From Rhynchopus sp. YZ270_cl-10 (taxonomy: Eukaryota > Euglenozoa > Diplonemea > Diplonemida > Diplonemidae), in contig OZ037856.1 of assembly GCA_964035575.1 (NCBI GenBank), positions 1,178,001 to 1,242,000 of the forward strand: a DNA stretch of 64,000 nucleotides, in the 5' to 3' direction. A program made the position numbers and the translations under genes. The notes beneath the pieces were generated by a model. The model searched no databases and had not been told where the DNA came from. It was given only the letters and a program-made list of their open reading frames with translations. Below, piece after piece: positions 22,593 through 33,528 of this stretch (its first letter is position 1; the number at the start of each line of letters is the position of its first letter).

Positions 22593-23832
22593 TGGGGTGT
22601 TCCGGGGTGTGGAATTTTGGGCACGTTCACAAGTTTTCACAACTTTTCACAACTTTTCACAAGTTTTCACAACATAGTATTTGCCATTTTTATGTGAAGA
22701 GTTGTGAATTGAAATGAAAATTTGGATGAAAAAAACACAGATGTTGTGAAGAGTTGTGAATTGGATTAAAAAAAAGGGGGGCTTTTTTTCCAGGGTTTTT
22801 TGCAGGACTGGTCAGGTCAAGTGTGCTGTGCACAGGGCTAGCTAGCGTGGGTCCGTGGGTCAAGTTGGCCGTACCACCCCACCCCCTGTGCGAGGAGGAC
22901 GACGGAAGTCCGCGGCTAGTTCGCTTGTTGTCTTTTTTTTTCAACATGTTCGCAACTCATAAAAAAGTAGCGTACCGTGCGCCTGCGGCGCAGCTAAAAA
23001 TTCCGAGTGGTAGCCCGCAGGTCTACCCGAAATGTTGCGCACCTTGGCTTCGCCAGAAAAGTTTTGGTGCTATTTTTGCCAGGGGGTGACCTGTTTTGCT
23101 TGCTCTGAGCTGGGGTCTAAACGGGAGACTATACTAGATACGACGACACCCACTTCGAAAAGTGGGTGATCCCTTGCTGCTGTCCCCAGTTTTTTGTCAG
23201 AGGGGAAAGAAGGTTTCAACGCTCCCAAGGCCCACCCACAAGACCTGTCAACTCCCTTGGGTCGAGAGCCTCCAGGGCCCTCCTCATAGTTTCGAGAGCT
23301 TGACGAGTGCTCCTCGTTTAGTGTTGAAGCCAAACCGGATTTTGGGGACAATTTTATCCGAAAATGGCCCCGCCTATTAATGACCGGGCTCATATTTTCC
23401 AAAAATTTAAGTGGTCATAAAATTGTCCAATTTTCAACATTGACCCCACCACTGCACGGGCGGATCCCAAAAATGCAAACCGATTAAAAAGTTGAAAAAA
23501 ACACCTAAAAACACGTGGCCCGAAAGGGCCCAAATTGTCGGGTCAGCCACACCGTTTTAAGCACTTTTTGCACACAGAACCGCCTGTGTTGCCAAACAAC
23601 GTCCGCCAAGGTGCCCTGTACCTACCTGGGTAGGTGGGTGCCCAGGCACCACCCAGACCTCGCCACGTCACAACTGTTCACAACTTTTCACAACTCTTCA
23701 CAACTCTTCACAACTCTTCACAACTCTTCACAACTCTTCACACGCACTTTTTTGTGAAGAGTTGTGAAAAGTTGTGAAGAGTTGTGAATTGAAATGAAAA
23801 TTCCCAAAATTCCATACCCCGGAACACCCCAG
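22593..23832. mobile_element. TA-flanked element with GGGGTGTTCCGGGGT ends and TTCACAACTC subterminal repeats
   Basis: Left end TGGGGTGTTCCGGGGTGTGG against right-end inverse CTGGGGTGTTCCGGGGTATG, both next to TATA; the left copy lacks one base. Both subterminal zones hold arrays of a 10-11 bp unit (TTCACAACTCT or TTCACAACTTT) in both orientations. The inside holds core module copy 3, a piece related to the 269-bp unit (about 23338-23490), and a minus-strand open stretch (about 23110-23400) of protein-like composition that I cannot assign. Confidence 0.72.
22962..23060 (+). repeat. Double-hairpin core module, copy 3
   Basis: AAAAAAGTAGCGTACCGTGC, hairpin GCGCCTGCGGCGC, then AAATGTTGCGCACCTTGGCT with the TGGCTTCGCCA hairpin. 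The middle differs from the other copies and is shorter, while the two hairpin blocks are kept. Confidence 0.7.
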
Positions 23833-24345
23833 TATATTTTTCATCTTCTCAACCAAACAAAAAAGCGTTTTGTATAGTGGAGTTCATCCTCGGGTGTCTA
23901 CACTAATACAACCAAGTTTTCAAAAAAAAAAAAAAAAAAAAAAAAAAAAAGCGGTGAGATTAGTGAGTAGTACACCACCCTAATATTTTAGCCCCAAAAA
24001 ACAGAGGTGTTTTTATATACAGTATTTTTGTGAGAATGGCTTTTTTTTTTATAGTCTGTTTGTGTCTGCTGCAGCCGAGTGTCATTGCTGTTCTTGATTT
24101 GTTGCTCAATAGGCATTTAAACAACGCGCAAAAATTATGCGTCACACACATTGATGCAATATTTTTTTATTTTTTATTTTTTCACGAAGCTATTTTTTCT
24201 TCACGCATGTCACATCTCTCAGGTCTTCCTTTGTTGTGCTTCATTTATTTGAGTCACGCGATGGAGAGAGAAAACAGAGAAGTATTGCGGGAGAAAAGAG
24301 GTGTCTTAACAGATCAATACCCCGTGACGTGGTTTTGGTAAATAC

Positions 24346-24383
<38 letters not shown>

Positions 24384-25540
24384 AATAGTGTCAGCCCAGA
24401 GTTTCCTAATGTTTCATCCCTGCTACTACGGGATATGTGCGGTCTCTAGGTGTCCCAGCCTTTTAAGGTGACATTGAGTAATTGTCCATACAATATAACA
24501 ATAACAACAAATAAAGAACCGTCCATCCACATCATCCAAACCAAATCCTTCAGCGTTCAAAAAAAAAACCTCCGTTTTTTTCTTTCGACTCACGCAAATA
24601 AAGCACCTTTTGTGTTTGGAGAAAACGGGTAAAACAGAGGTAAGAGGAGGTGCGAAAAAAAATTGTGAAAAAAAAAAAACTCCCCCTTTTCGGCTTCCCT
24701 TGATTTTTTTCTTTTTTACATAAAAGTTGCTCTTAAAAAAGGATGGAGGGAACAATGACTGTCCATGCAGAGAACGGCTTTGGGTATTAACAAGGAGCGC
24801 ATTGAGTGAGACACTGATTAAACTCCCACCCAGGTGGGTTCTTAGGCGATTGTGGACACAGCAAGACAATGAGTGAACAGAGAGACACGACGGGGTGGAA
24901 TTGCTTTCCTACAACAAAACCTCACAACGTTTGCACTCTCTGTGCTTTCGTTCTGCAGAGATTGCCAATGGGAAAAATGTGAACAACCCGCTGTCTGTGT
25001 TCATCGACGGTTACATATTACGTGAATATTTGCATAGCGAAGAGCCTTACCTGGTTTTGTCTACAATTCAAATGTGTCTATTTGCCAAACACCTTTGTAC
25101 TCTTGTTATTTTTTTCTTTCCCCTCTGCCCTTTGCAATGTGCAGCTTCTGTTTCCCTTGCTGTAGCCGCGCTCCCCTCCTTCCTCAACAAACCACCCCAT
25201 CATATGGGGGAAAAAAACGCATTAAAAACTAGGCGTTTCGAAAAAGAAAAAAAAATACCATGCCCATTTCCCCCCCGTTGTCACCTGCAAAACTTTGCGT
25301 TTTTTTTTTTTTATACCAATTTTTGTTTTACATCTGACGTTGGTCAGGGTTCTTATTTGAATGTGACCCTCCCAAAAACCAGTTCTAGTCATTTTGTTCA
25401 GCGTGAAACAGAGGGGTTTGTATTATTTTATTTGGTCGGTCATTACCCAGAGGGGGGGTTTTTTTTACTAGGTGACTGAACATCAAATTGAGGTTTCATC
25501 TCGCCCCCCTCTTTTTGTTTTTTTTTTGTTTTATTCCACA
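23833..25540. other. Spacer with dispersed repeats, A29 and T35 runs, and an exon-like remnant
   Basis: The 'CTACACTAATACAAC' repeat at 23877-23921 runs into 29 A. A run of about 35 T lies at 24348-24382. A repeat ending GGTTCTTAGGCGATTGTGGA is at about 24775-24868. At about 24957-25060, after CTGCAG, the frame reads EIANGKNVNNPLSVFIDG and then ILREYLHSEEPYLV; this composition is unlike the surrounding low-complexity frames and may be a decayed exon, but I recognise no family. Confidence 0.4.
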
Positions 25541-26815
25541 GTTAAATAAAGTATACGAAGGATTTGGCACTTTTAGCGTGATTCTTTTTAATGATAATTT
25601 CACGCCGTGTTTTTTTCGCAAATAAAAACCACGCTAATTGAACTTTATTTCACGCATTTTCACTTTTTTTCACTGCAATTCCTTAGGAGCGTGATTTTAT
25701 TTTTGTTTTTTTCACGCTAAAACAGGGGTTTTTTTTGGCGATAACTTCACGCTAAATTTTGGTACATCCTGCACCACCACCCGCCTAAAAATTGAAAATT
25801 GCGATTTTTTTTTGCACTTTTCCCATTTTTTTTTGACACACGCAACATGCAGAAGGATCTAAGACGCAAACGGTCCTCCGACAAGAGATGGACGAGCACT
25901 ACAGTGGTTTTGTGGAAGGACTAGCATCGTCGACACCGTACATCCGTGAATGGGACCGCTTTTTAAGGGAAGCCGAACGGTAAGCCCACGGAAGCCGACT
26001 TTGTTTTGTGCATAGTGCATCAAATCGTCGTCGTAATGGACAGCGTTCAGTAAGCTGAGCAGCATATTGGTGAGGAAGTATGGGGTGCAACTGCAAGGCC
26101 AGTTTCCGCAGGCTCGTGTGTCTCTTGAAGCAACACGAGACCGGCTACCGACACGACAGTCCAAGACACTCCTCACTTACGAAACAAGAAATCGACTCCT
26201 TCATTACCTATGAAGGCGAAGGACACACCACCCCCTTACTTCATTGTGAGGAAGGCGGTGCTGACATGATATTCTGTGATGGGCGGGGATCTTCTGAATG
26301 TCTCTCGCTCTTGCACGATAGCCATTTCCCGACCTCCCGCTAGCACCCGGGCCCAGTTTACCGGGTTTTTGCAGGTTCCCCCGCGGGAGGGTAACAGGGC
26401 TGGCGGGACCCTCCAGCCTTTTTTAGCCTCCCTCCAGCTCCTCAGGTACGCCAGCCCCCCCAGCGGGAGTCCCGCTAGCCTAGCTAGGGGTCCCGTGGGA
26501 TTCCCGGTAGCGCTGGCGGGAGGGTAAGGAAAGCTACCTGGAGGGACACATACTCGTTAGTTATTGCACAATAAATGAGTCACGCTAAAAGTGCCAAATC
26601 CTTTCGTATACTTTATTTAACGTGAAATAAAATTACGTATTCAACGCTTTTAGCGAATTTTTTTGCGATACTTCACTTATTTTTTTCCCAGGCTCGTGGA
26701 TTCAATTTGCCTCGCTTCGCTCGGCAAATTAACTACCACTCGCCTGGGAAAAAAATGCGTGAAGTTATCGCAAAAAAAAACCACGCTAAAAGGCGTTGAA
26801 TAAATAGTTATTTTT
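25541..26815. mobile_element. Foldback-type cluster with CACGCTAAA inverted repeats and a captured coding remnant
   Basis: The left arm (25541: GTTAAATAAAGTATACGAAG, then GATTTGGCACTTTTAGCGTG) is inverted at 26579-26621. A further inverted pair, GCGATACTTCAC...CCCAGGC against GCCTGGG...GTGAAGTTATCGC, spans 26660-26790. Inside, 25853-25983 is open with EMDEHYSGFVEGLASS and YIREWDRFLREAER, and 26064-26213 with LVRKYGVQLQGQFPQARV and SKTLLTYETRNRLLHYL. Both look like real protein but match no family I know. A GC-rich patch at 26334-26523 has its own ends, CCTCCCGCTAGC and GCTGGCGGGAGG. Confidence 0.55.
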
Positions 26816-27699
26816 CCCCCCTTGGCATGGTATACAGCAGATCTTACCTCAGATATGAAAGAAACCCTGTTTTTTTTTTTTTAAATCTTAGTGTAAATTT
26901 AGTGCACCCTATTATACCCTTCTATTTCAGTAGAATAGTTAGTATATGAAACAAAATCTTAGTTTTTTTTTGTGGGTGAGATTTTAGATAAAACATTTAC
27001 AAAGATAAGACGAAGGGCGGGTTTTGGGGAAATCCTCACCTCTTAGTTGAGGTCTTCTGTATTGCGTGCCTTGCGCACATTTATTGAGTATATTTCTTTT
27101 GACTTCGGGTTGTGCTGTTCCACGTGGTCCTTGAAGGAATGTTATATTCGCACTTTCGGAGCTATTCCCTTTTCCCTTTCCCCCCCCTTTTTTTTCGGTG
27201 GACTAAGCAAACGCAAGGCTTAAGGTTCATCTCATAAAAAGCTTTTTCATTTCTTTGTATTGAATTGGGTTGTGGCATTTTTTCATCGTTCAAAATTTTT
27301 CTGTTGATGTTTTTTAATACGCTGAGCGCAGACGGCTTTCCCGGTGGGCTACTCGAAAAAAAGAATATGTGTACAGAACCCGTCCTCGGAAAGACAGGTG
27401 ATTGTAGACACTACAAAATAATCAAAACCATGCCGAGAAGTGCGCTCACGGTGGCCCAGCAGACCCTTTTTGGGGTACCCCCCGCGGACCCTACCCAAAG
27501 GGTCCGTATGGGCCACCGTGCTGCTCAAAGGAAAGAAGAAAAAGCGGTACAAAAACAAAGTACCTTTTCAAAAGAGGGGGTGGAAAACCCCCTTTCTCAA
27601 TTTTCCCCTTTTGGTTTCACTGTGCTTGTCACTTCACTTATTACTCAAAAACCCCGTCCCCTTTGTGAAGCTCTCTACCCTCCCATCCTCCCCCCCCCC
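26816..27699. other. Spacer with dispersed repeats
   Basis: Holds the 62-bp repeat copy 2 (26891-26953), a 'GACTAAGCAAACGCAAGGCTT' type repeat (27201-27240), and ACCCGTCCTCGGAAAGACAG with GGTGATTGTAGACACTACAA (27373-27425). A partial inverted repeat around 27437-27520 has GGTGGCCC...GGGCCACC arms. No gene seen. Confidence 0.5.
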
Positions 27700-29556
27700 T
27701 AGGGGGTACGACTCCAGCCATTTTTTGCGCACGGAAAATTCATTTGGCATTATCTGGTCATCTCCAAGGCAACTGCGGGTGAAAAACACCCTCAGAGTGG
27801 GTCACAGGGGGCCTGTGGGTCGAAAAACGACCCAGAAGCCACCCCAGAATACAAAAAAATGGAAAAAAATAGTGAAAAAACGGCTTTTTTCACGTTTTGG
27901 CCACTTTGGGCAAAATAGCGATTTTTCGAGAAAAAAATCAAAAACCGGGATATTTTTTGACATCACAAAGCCTCCTTTGGCACAAATATACCCCAAAAGT
28001 GGCCTGTGAGTCCATTCCAACCTGTTTTGGACATATTTGACACTTTTGGAAGTGTTTTTTTGGTGTTTTTAGGTCAAAAAAATGCCCAAGACGTCCCCAA
28101 GACATCCCCAAGACACTTTGCACACCCCCTGTTACGGTCATATTTTTTTCGTTTTTTTGCCTGAAACCCCCAAAATACCCCTCCCGGACCCCACATAGTC
28201 CCGAATATCCATCACACACCCACTCAGAGTGAGTAGAAGCACCCCAAAAAAAATATTTTTTAAAGCCCTAAAATTGTGCTTCAGTTTCGGCAGCATCCAT
28301 GTTGAAGTTGAAGGGCTTTAAAAAATATTTTTTTTGGGGTGCTTCTACTCACTCTGAGTGGGTGTGTGATGGATATTCGGGACTATGTGGGGTCCGGGAG
28401 GGGTATTTTGGGGGTTTCAGGCAAAAAAACGAAAAAAATATGACCGTAACAGGGGGTGTGCAAAGTGTCTTGGGGATGTCTTGGGGACGTCTTGGGCATT
28501 TTTTTGACCTAAAAACACCAAAAAAACACTTCCAAAAGTGTCAAATATGTCCAAAACAGGTTGGAATGGACTCACAGGCCACTTTTGGGGTATATTTGTG
28601 CCAAAGGAGGCTTTGTGATGTCAAAAAATATCCCGGTTTTTGATTTTTTTCTCGAAAAATCGCTATTTTGCCCAAAGTGGCCAAAACGTGAAAAAAGCCG
28701 TTTTTTCACTATTTTTTTCCATTTTTTTGTATTCTGGGGTGGCTTCTGGGTCGTTTTTCGACCCACAGGCCCCCTGTCGGGGCTGTATATATACGTACCT
28801 CGAGCACTTTTTGAACGTATATATACGCTACGTATATATACGTTCAAATATACGTTATACGCTATCTATACGTTGCACCCATTTCCTACAGCAAAAAAGC
28901 GGTGCTCGTCATCGAGCAAACCCCCCGAGACTTTGTCCCGTCGGGGCACCTTGTACTCCGCCTGCGGCGGCAACCGACGCACGGTGTCGATCATCTCCTG
29001 AATCCTCTCAGAAGAGGAGGTGTCCAGGGTTGTCCTGTGTAGAACAACCATGAGGCAATCACGCGGTCAGCTTCGTAGGCACCCATCATTGTTCTCTGCA
29101 CATGAGCGTCAAGAGGCCCGGTGACAACCTCTGTTGCCCCCTTTGCGGAGGTCTTCGCCTTCTTCTGCTGCCGGTGCACTGCTGCTCCCCAACTAAACCA
29201 AGCACTATGTGTGTTCCTCTTCCGTTTTGTGGAGAGGAGGGTGAGACCCGGGCACTTGGAGATGCCGTTCTCGAAGTGCGCTTATTCTGGGATAACCCCC
29301 GTCGCATAGGGGACTGGTACAGTACAACAAAGGGCAACGTATAGGTAACGTATATTTAGCTTTTTCCTCCCCCAGCCGAACGTATATATACGTTGGAACG
29401 TATTATACGTATAATACGTATACTTGCAGCCCCGGCCCCTGTGACCCACTCTGAGGGTGTTTTTCACCCGCAGTTGCCTTGGAGATGGCCAGATAATGCC
29501 AAATGAATTTTCCGTGCGTTTGGTCCCAGCCAAAATGGCTGGAGTCGTATCCCCTA
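27700..29556. mobile_element. Long-inverted-repeat (foldback) element, about 570-bp arms
   Basis: The left arm 27702-28269 and right arm (28312-28777 plus 29436-29554) mirror each other around a 42-nt spacer. The inner parts read identically by eye: the same conceptual peptide is encoded over more than 280 nt on opposite strands. Tips are GGGGGTACGACTCCAGCCAT on the left and the inverse of GGGGATACGACTCCAGCC on the right, next to TA on both sides. The tips are less alike (the right has extra bases around GGCTGGGACCAAACG). No coding sequence of its own. A diverged solo arm is at 4420-4744. Confidence 0.82.
28778..29435 (-). mobile_element. hAT-type element fragment inserted in the right arm of the foldback element
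   Basis: The ends are CGGGGCTGTATATATACG and ...CTTGCAGCCCCG, with CCCCTGT on both sides. The uninterrupted left arm shows the empty site, so the insertion is certain. Minus-strand frames, in order, contain HIVLGLVGEQQC, AKGATEVVTGPLDAHVQ, EADRVIASWLFYTGQPW and then RIQEMIDTVRRLPPQAEYKV, DKVSGGLLDDEH. The last three blocks follow the N-terminal region of hAT-related transposases (DUF659 type). Frames are shifted between blocks and the catalytic C-terminal part is absent, so the copy is dead. Subterminal AT-rich repeats of ACGTATATATACGTT. Confidence 0.78.
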
Positions 29557-29566
29557 TCCCCCCCCC

Positions 29567-30390
29567 CAGGGTTCTATACAGGTCCGGTCACTCGGTCGGT
29601 CTGACCGAGTCAGACGTTGACTCGGTCAGCCGTTTTTTTTTTTTTTTTTTTTTATAAATCTCAGATTTTTTTTCCAAATCTTGGGGTGGAAATTTTGGTA
29701 CCTCACACGAGCCTCTGAGAGTGACCAGAAATGGCCTCATGAACAAAAGTGACCCCGTCACAGCCAGAACGCGACTCAATTGGTCAAACGCCGAAGGAAA
29801 AGGAAGCATGCAGCATGGCGAAATAATAAAAGTAGCGTACCGTGCGCCTGCGGCGCAAGATTGCAACTCACCCTTCCCATGATAATTATACTTTTGCAGC
29901 AAAAATGTGCAATTTTAAGCGTAATTTTTAGAAATGTTGCGTACCGTGGCTTCGCCAGAAACTTTCGTTTTAGAAAAACAGGGGAGTAAAATTACGGAAG
30001 CTGACCACAATTACCAGCGACAGTGCCGTTTTGTGTCAACTTTTTTTTAGAAATGTTGCGTATCGTGGCTTCCGCCGTGCCGTGACCTCCCTTTCTTTGT
30101 TATAAATGTACTGAGGCTACAGACAATTCGTGTACCACTTGTGCCTGGTGCACGAATTGCTTTAATGAAGTGCCGAACTCCGCAGTTGGATAACCGAGGA
30201 ATTCTCACATTCCGCCGGAGGCCCCCAACTTGAGCTGGGTTGGGGACCCGGGCTCGACCGAGTTTCAGCGAAAAACCCCAAAACCTATATAATTCCCTGT
30301 GGAGGGGGGAAAATTTTTTTTGGGCTGACCGAGTCAAACCGATTCTGACCGAGCCAGCCCCTCGTGGGCGGAATGCTGTATAGAACCCTG
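29567..30390. mobile_element. hAT-like non-autonomous element, ends CAGGGTTCTATACAG
   Basis: CAGGGTTCTATACAG at 29567-29581 is inverted at 30376-30390; eight C flank each side (29559-29566, 30391-30398). Subterminal motifs GACTCGGTCAG / CTGACCGAGTC repeat in both orientations near both ends. The interior 29757-30165 is shared with the 16530-17144 element. It abuts the tip of the palindromic element, apparently inserted into that element's flanking C-run. Confidence 0.8.
29827..29960 (+). repeat. Double-hairpin core module, copy 4
   Basis: AAAAGTAGCGTACCGTGCGC, hairpin TGCGCCTGCGGCGCA, middle, then AAATGTTGCGTACCGTGGCT and TGGCTTCGCCA. A further half copy (AAATGTTGCGTATCGTGGCT) follows at about 30051-30072. 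Confidence 0.75.
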
Positions 30391-33300
30391 CCCCCCCCTT
30401 TTTTTTAAACTGGTACCACAAGGTAGACAGCGCGCGGCCTCTGTTCGGGGTAGTTCGCTGTACTACTGCTCTTACTGATATTGTTGTAACGAAAATGGAT
30501 TTCTGGAAGCGGGGAAAAGGGGGTCCGATGAGTGGTCCCTCCCCGCCCTGTTTACTACCTGCATTTGTTTTTTTTTGAGAATATGCTTTGTATTTTTAGG
30601 GCAATTCCTACAATGCCCTGGTGTGTGTTGATATCAGTTTCCCGAAGGTAATATCGTGCAAAATTCGGGAGGCGTCAGTCACATCGGATCAGTGGCATGA
30701 TTTTACTCAAATGCTATTTACCGTCCCTAAGGAATGTGTGTGTTGTGTCGTTTTTGCTGGTTTATACAACTAGATGAATTTTTTAATAATAAATTGTTGG
30801 ATTAGTATAGTTGCCACAGTTTGCAATTCTCCATTTTCCAAAAGTTTCACTCACGAAACGTTCCTGCATAAAAACATTCTTTTTTTTTTTAAAGGTTTCT
30901 TTTTTCTTCCACCCTCTCTTAACACCTTCCTGTTCTTTCAAGTTGCGTATCCTAGGAGATGTTTTGACTTCTTTTTTTTTTAGCAGCGGTTCACATTGCC
31001 TGCACAACTAGAAGAGTTTACAATGCCTTATACTTTTCCTTTATTTTTTCTGCGTCCCAGAGGCGTTTGCACTATCAACTTCACTTATTTTGTAGCAACT
31101 GAGGAGTGTCTGCGTCCGCCGATGAACGGTGAGGCGTTTGTACTTTCAACTTCCCTTTTATTTTAAAAAAAAGCCTTCGGGCGACTTTGTGTACAGAACC
31201 CGTCCTCGGACAGGTGATTGTCGAAACTACAAAAAAAGCCAACATTGAGTACAGACCCGAATTCTCCCACCTGGTGGGATTACTCGGCGATTGTCGACAC
31301 AACAACAAACAACAGGATGGCTAAAAGATGACCTCTAAACAACGTTCTCTTTTTGTTCAGGCCCCAATTATTCTAATTATTGCCCCCAGCTTCATTGATA
31401 TACCACAGAGGCTTTCTATTTGACCACTCCCCGAAGCGCTACACCACATTGTACCTAGATGGAGAGATGGGGTGCAAAATTGATGATTCTCGCTTCGTGA
31501 AAAAAAAAAAAAACGTGGCCTTTCCCCCTTCCTGATTTCTTTATTCCTGAAGATAAAAGAGGGGGGAAACAACCCGTCCTTCTGAAAATTAGCAACACAA
31601 AAGTTTGCAATTTAAAGAAGAAGGGTTCCAAAGTATTTTGAGGGTGCTGTGTTACGGGTTCTTTATAATTTCTGTATTTTTTTTTTATCCAAGAATTTTA
31701 TGTTTCCGTCTTGTTACACGCTAAGGGGAAGGTGCGTGCCGCCCCTCCACCCCCCCTCAAAGCAATAGGGGTGCGATACTGTCATCTTTAAAAAAAAAAA
31801 GTCTATATTTTTCCACTTTTCTTGACAGAAAAAGCTACAAGGTTGTGCAAGCAACTTAAATATGATGAAGAAAAATAAAACAACGAAACGAAGAAAAAAG
31901 AAAAAAGAAAATTCTCCCCCTTTTTTTTTGCATAAACAACAGTAACAGATACTTTCTAGAGTTGAGGGCGATGTCGCGTCTATTGAAAGTACGCTGCCTA
32001 ACGATAGACGATTGTCGACTCAAACAAAAGAATTCTGCCCCCTTCCCGCACCTATTTATTTTTGTCACCTCATGAAATGAAGGAGGAAAATAGAAACAAA
32101 AGCATTCACTTTGCGGTTCTGGGGAGGAACCGTGCTGCAGAGCCACCTCCTCACCAAACAGGTCGAGGTGTGTGTGTTGCACCACAACCCTCTCCCATGG
32201 GTTTTATTGTGTGATGAGTGTTAAGTTTCTATTTTATTTTATTTAAATACATCATGGCCTGCTTACGAAGAAATATTGTTTTCACGTAACACGTGATTAT
32301 TATCTTCTTTATTTATTTTTTTGGCCTCAAAGAGGTTTCCTCTTCACTGCCAGGTCAGTGGGAGCGTATTGCAGTAATAAAAAATGTCACCACAGAATAT
32401 TTATTACCCACTTTACGCACAAAACAAAAGCGATTTTATCTAAACTACTGATGGGATCAGTAGCTGCAAAAAAAAGGTGAGAGTGGTTGATTGGGCTAGA
32501 TTGGGTGGAAACACAAAAAAGCGCAGAATCTCCACGACTCGCGTTATTTAATAAAAAAAACACACACTTTTTATAATATTGCTTTCTAATAGTCTTTCTT
32601 CTCCTCTTAAATAAATATAAAGGGTGCCTAAAAAGGGTCCACAACACCCATCTTACCAAGCACGTCTCTCTCTAGCTCTCTTCTTTTTTAAAAAAGAAAA
32701 TAATAGTTCTCCACTGAGTGTCGGGATACCACGGTTTTAACATTTGTGTTGCCAACCAGCCTTGATTTAATTCCCGAATTTTCCAAAAAAAAAAATATCA
32801 ATCTTTTAGAATGAAGGCAAAACGCGAGGAACTGAAAAAAGTCCAAGGAGGATGCACACTCACCAAAAAAAAAAAAAAAAAAAAAAAACTATTTTGCTGT
32901 AGTGCAGGTTAGGGGCAAAAGAAAGGGTTCTCGCACGAATAAATCATTATTTTGTCTTTTCTTTTTCTTTTTCTTTTTGGAAAAGTGAGGGGAGAAAAAA
33001 TCGAAATAGAACCCATCTGTTAATGATTATGTTCTTTTTCATGTTCTTTCTTTAAATGCTTTGATGAGTAAAAAACTTTGAGAGATCCTCATAACACCTT
33101 TCTGAGAGGACACAAATTCTTTGCCAACAGATCCTTTAGATGAGCTGAGTGTTGTCGGGGTTCTTATTCCCTCCAAATTACCAACCTTTTTGCTAGTGCC
33201 TGCATCCCAGAGGCATGTGCACTGCCATCTTATATTACGGTGTACTATGCGTGCCAAACCACGCACAAAATGTCACCGAGAAAATTCCAAAAAAAAAAAG

Positions 33301-33510
33301 TTTTGCTTTTTTTTTTTTTTTTTTGTCCTGTTCTCTGGGTCGAAAGAGTAATACTTTGAATCTAGTTTTTCTATTTTTGGCTTCTCCCCCCCAGCCCCAC
33401 ATACACACCCTTGACCCTCCAATTATTTAAGACATTTTTTTTTTTTTGACTAAAGCTGCGAGGCTTAGTTCATCTCACTACTTTTGTACATTTTTTTTTA
33501 AAGAATGCTC
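30391..33510. other. Spacer with dispersed repeats and one exon-like remnant
   Basis: At 30600-30773, after TTTTTAG, an open stretch reads NSYNALVCVDISFPKVISCK then DQWHDFTQMLFTVPKECVCC before TAG; its composition is protein-like, family unknown. A minus-strand copy of the TGGAGA-TTGCAA repeat lies at about 30784-30840. A double repeat with GATTGTCGAAACTAC and CGATTGTCGACACAACAA is at 31188-31310, and GGCGTTTGTACTTTCAACTT-type copies are near 31060 and 31130. The rest is homopolymer-rich. Confidence 0.45.
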
Positions 33511-33528
33511 GAGGAATCCAACTGGTTA
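33511..33528 (+). other. Left piece of an interrupted 28S rRNA fragment
   Basis: GAGGAATCCAACTGGTTA matches the LSU rRNA stretch that precedes TAATTAAAAC in eukaryotes (GGAATCCGACTGTTTAATTA). Joined to 34686 onward with one TA removed, it restores continuous 28S sequence, so the intervening element inserted into rRNA-derived DNA. Confidence 0.75.

Noticed and set aside
23641-23800. A CRISPR-like array from the repeated TTCACAACTC units
   Set aside because: Units are contiguous 10-11 mers without spacers and lie in the subterminal zone of a transposon in eukaryotic DNA.
24895-25479. 194-aa protein in the repeat block
   Set aside because: Most of it is Phe/Lys low complexity from T and A runs; only a short central part looks exon-like.
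26334-26523. A CpG-type promoter island
   Set aside because: The GC-rich patch is made of inverted CCCGC/GCGGG modules with paired ends, so it is better read as a small inserted element.
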